A stretch of DNA of 64,000 nt. Source: Prorocentrum cordatum. Lineage: Eukaryota; Sar; Dinophyceae; Prorocentrales; Prorocentraceae. A model generated the notes under the pieces. That model worked only from the letters and a program-made list of their open reading frames with translations, ran no database searches and was not told the DNA's origin. How positions within the stretch are numbered: position 1 is the stretch's first letter; every line of letters begins with the position of its first letter. Below are positions 63,128 through 64,000 of this stretch, piece after piece. The position numbers and the translations under genes are program-made. Location of the stretch: the NCBI GenBank assembly GCA_963575745.1, contig CAUYUJ010013980.1, positions 61,001 through 125,000 on the forward strand. The letters run 5' to 3'.

Positions 63128-63764
63128 CCATTGCTTCTTCCCCTGAAGGCAGCCGACCCGTCGAGTCCTCCCACCTGCCCTCCAGTGAACGCTCGCCCTT
63201 GAGGTGTTTACGGGGGTGTCCAGTATGGCCGGTGTGTGTGTGTGTGTGTGCGCCGCCGTACGGGTTTGTGGATGGTCGGGGGTGATTCCAGGGCGCACAA
63301 AGGCCTCTCGGACGATAACATCTGTCCCTCGAGAGGGTATGAGCGATGCTTGGGGACGGCAGGACACATAATTCGATGGGGCTGCTTTGTAGAGATTCAG
63401 TATGGGTTTTTGACGCTTCACGCATCCCCACCAGCTCATCTAGAAACGATGCATCGCATAACTGTCGGGAGAAGTATACGCATTGCAGAGTAGTGAACTT
63501 GGAAACCTCTTCGAGTGTCGGTTGTGGAGGTCTCTCAGAGCCATCTTGAAACTCTCTTGTTTATTGATGGGTGTCGTTTTGACTCTCTTCGCGCTCTCTG
63601 GGGCTGTTTTTTGGCACCTCCCGAGCCCCAAGGGCCAACCACAACGCTGTTTAGCTTGGTTTGGACCCTCGTTTTGTTCCCAACCATCCTGTGATGTTGG
63701 GTCCTCGTTTTGAAGAGACGGTCCCCGCGTTCTCCTTCTCTCCTCCTCTTCCCACTCCTCCTCC
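63128..63764. other. unassigned sequence
   Basis: A short (GT)n at 63232-63250 and otherwise unique sequence. No exon or repeat recognised. Confidence 0.35.
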
Positions 63765-64000
63765 ACCGTCCGCATGCGTCCCGCACACCCAGTACAGCGC
63801 TTCGTGGCCCTCCTTCCCCTCCTCCCTGCGTTTCACCCACCCAGTACAGCGTTTCGTGGCCCCATAGGGAGCCCCGCCGAAGGTCCCAGTGCTACCGTCC
63901 GCATGCGTCCCGCACACCCAGTACAGCGTTTCGTGGCCCCATAGGGAGCCCCACCGAAGGTCCCAGTGCTACCGTCCGCATGCACACCCAGTACAGCGTT
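63765..64000. repeat. about 77-bp tandem array running off the window
   Basis: Units contain CGTCCGCATGCGTCCCGCAC, CCAGTACAGCGTTTCGTGG and CCCCATAGGGAGCCCC. About three and a half copies are present, the first shorter and containing CTTCCCCTCCTCC instead. Confidence 0.85.

Overview
The window looks like nuclear DNA of a repeat-laden, mostly GC-rich protist, most plausibly a dinoflagellate. This is an inference. It rests on very large triplet microsatellites, many unrelated foldback (hairpin) repeat families, short exon-like islands with G/C-rich third codon positions, and one well-supported intron with GC-AG ends and a direct repeat across both splice sites. No bacterial operon, rRNA, tRNA, CRISPR array or complete intact gene was recognised. 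The organism cannot be named from the sequence.

Coding content. About thirty short islands read like exons. The better ones have a pyrimidine-rich tract plus AG in front and GT, GC or GA behind, and nearly all read on the plus strand. The strongest lie at 17.6, 25.2-25.7 (two exons and a stop), 33.6, 35.0-35.4, 36.7-37.8, 41.85, 42.6, 45.4 and 62.8 kb. None could be assigned to a family, and their grouping into genes is unknown. The only long, non-repetitive, complex-composition open frame is on the minus strand at 13.53-14.40 kb. It is AT-richer than its surroundings and may be of viral or transposon origin.

Layout. 0-5 kb: a 41-bp satellite, (TTG)n, a composite repeat, 1.8 kb of (GAT)n and a degenerate GGCCGTCTTGG array. 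5-10 kb: GC-rich DNA with several foldbacks. 10-14.5 kb: an AT-rich island with a GTGAATTCACA array, a 1.6-kb inverted repeat with mirrored tandem arrays, and the orphan frame. 14.5-24 kb: foldbacks, including a 152-bp near-perfect palindrome, satellites and triplet arrays. 23.6-25.1 kb: (GAT/GCT)n followed by the two-exon gene fragment. 27-32 kb: tandem arrays and a roughly 260-bp unit built on a cloverleaf-like foldback. 32.5-33.1 kb: 600 bp of (GGA)n. 33.6-45.5 kb: the densest exon region, with introns filled by triplet repeats and mobile elements. 45.5-50 kb: degenerate arrays and GT-rich tracts. 50-56 kb: a CGTCGC array, a 788-bp foldback with an 8-bp target duplication, an ATAGC array and a 1.5-kb GAGGCT satellite. 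56-64 kb: many foldbacks, with a tandem array at the right edge.

Element families are labelled FB (foldback, with terminal inverted repeats) or R (other repeats) so that copies can be cross-referenced. Two families leave target-site duplications of 8 and 9 bp, and one locus shows three families nested inside each other. Coding calls were made by eye from reading frame, codon composition and splice-site context, with no database search.
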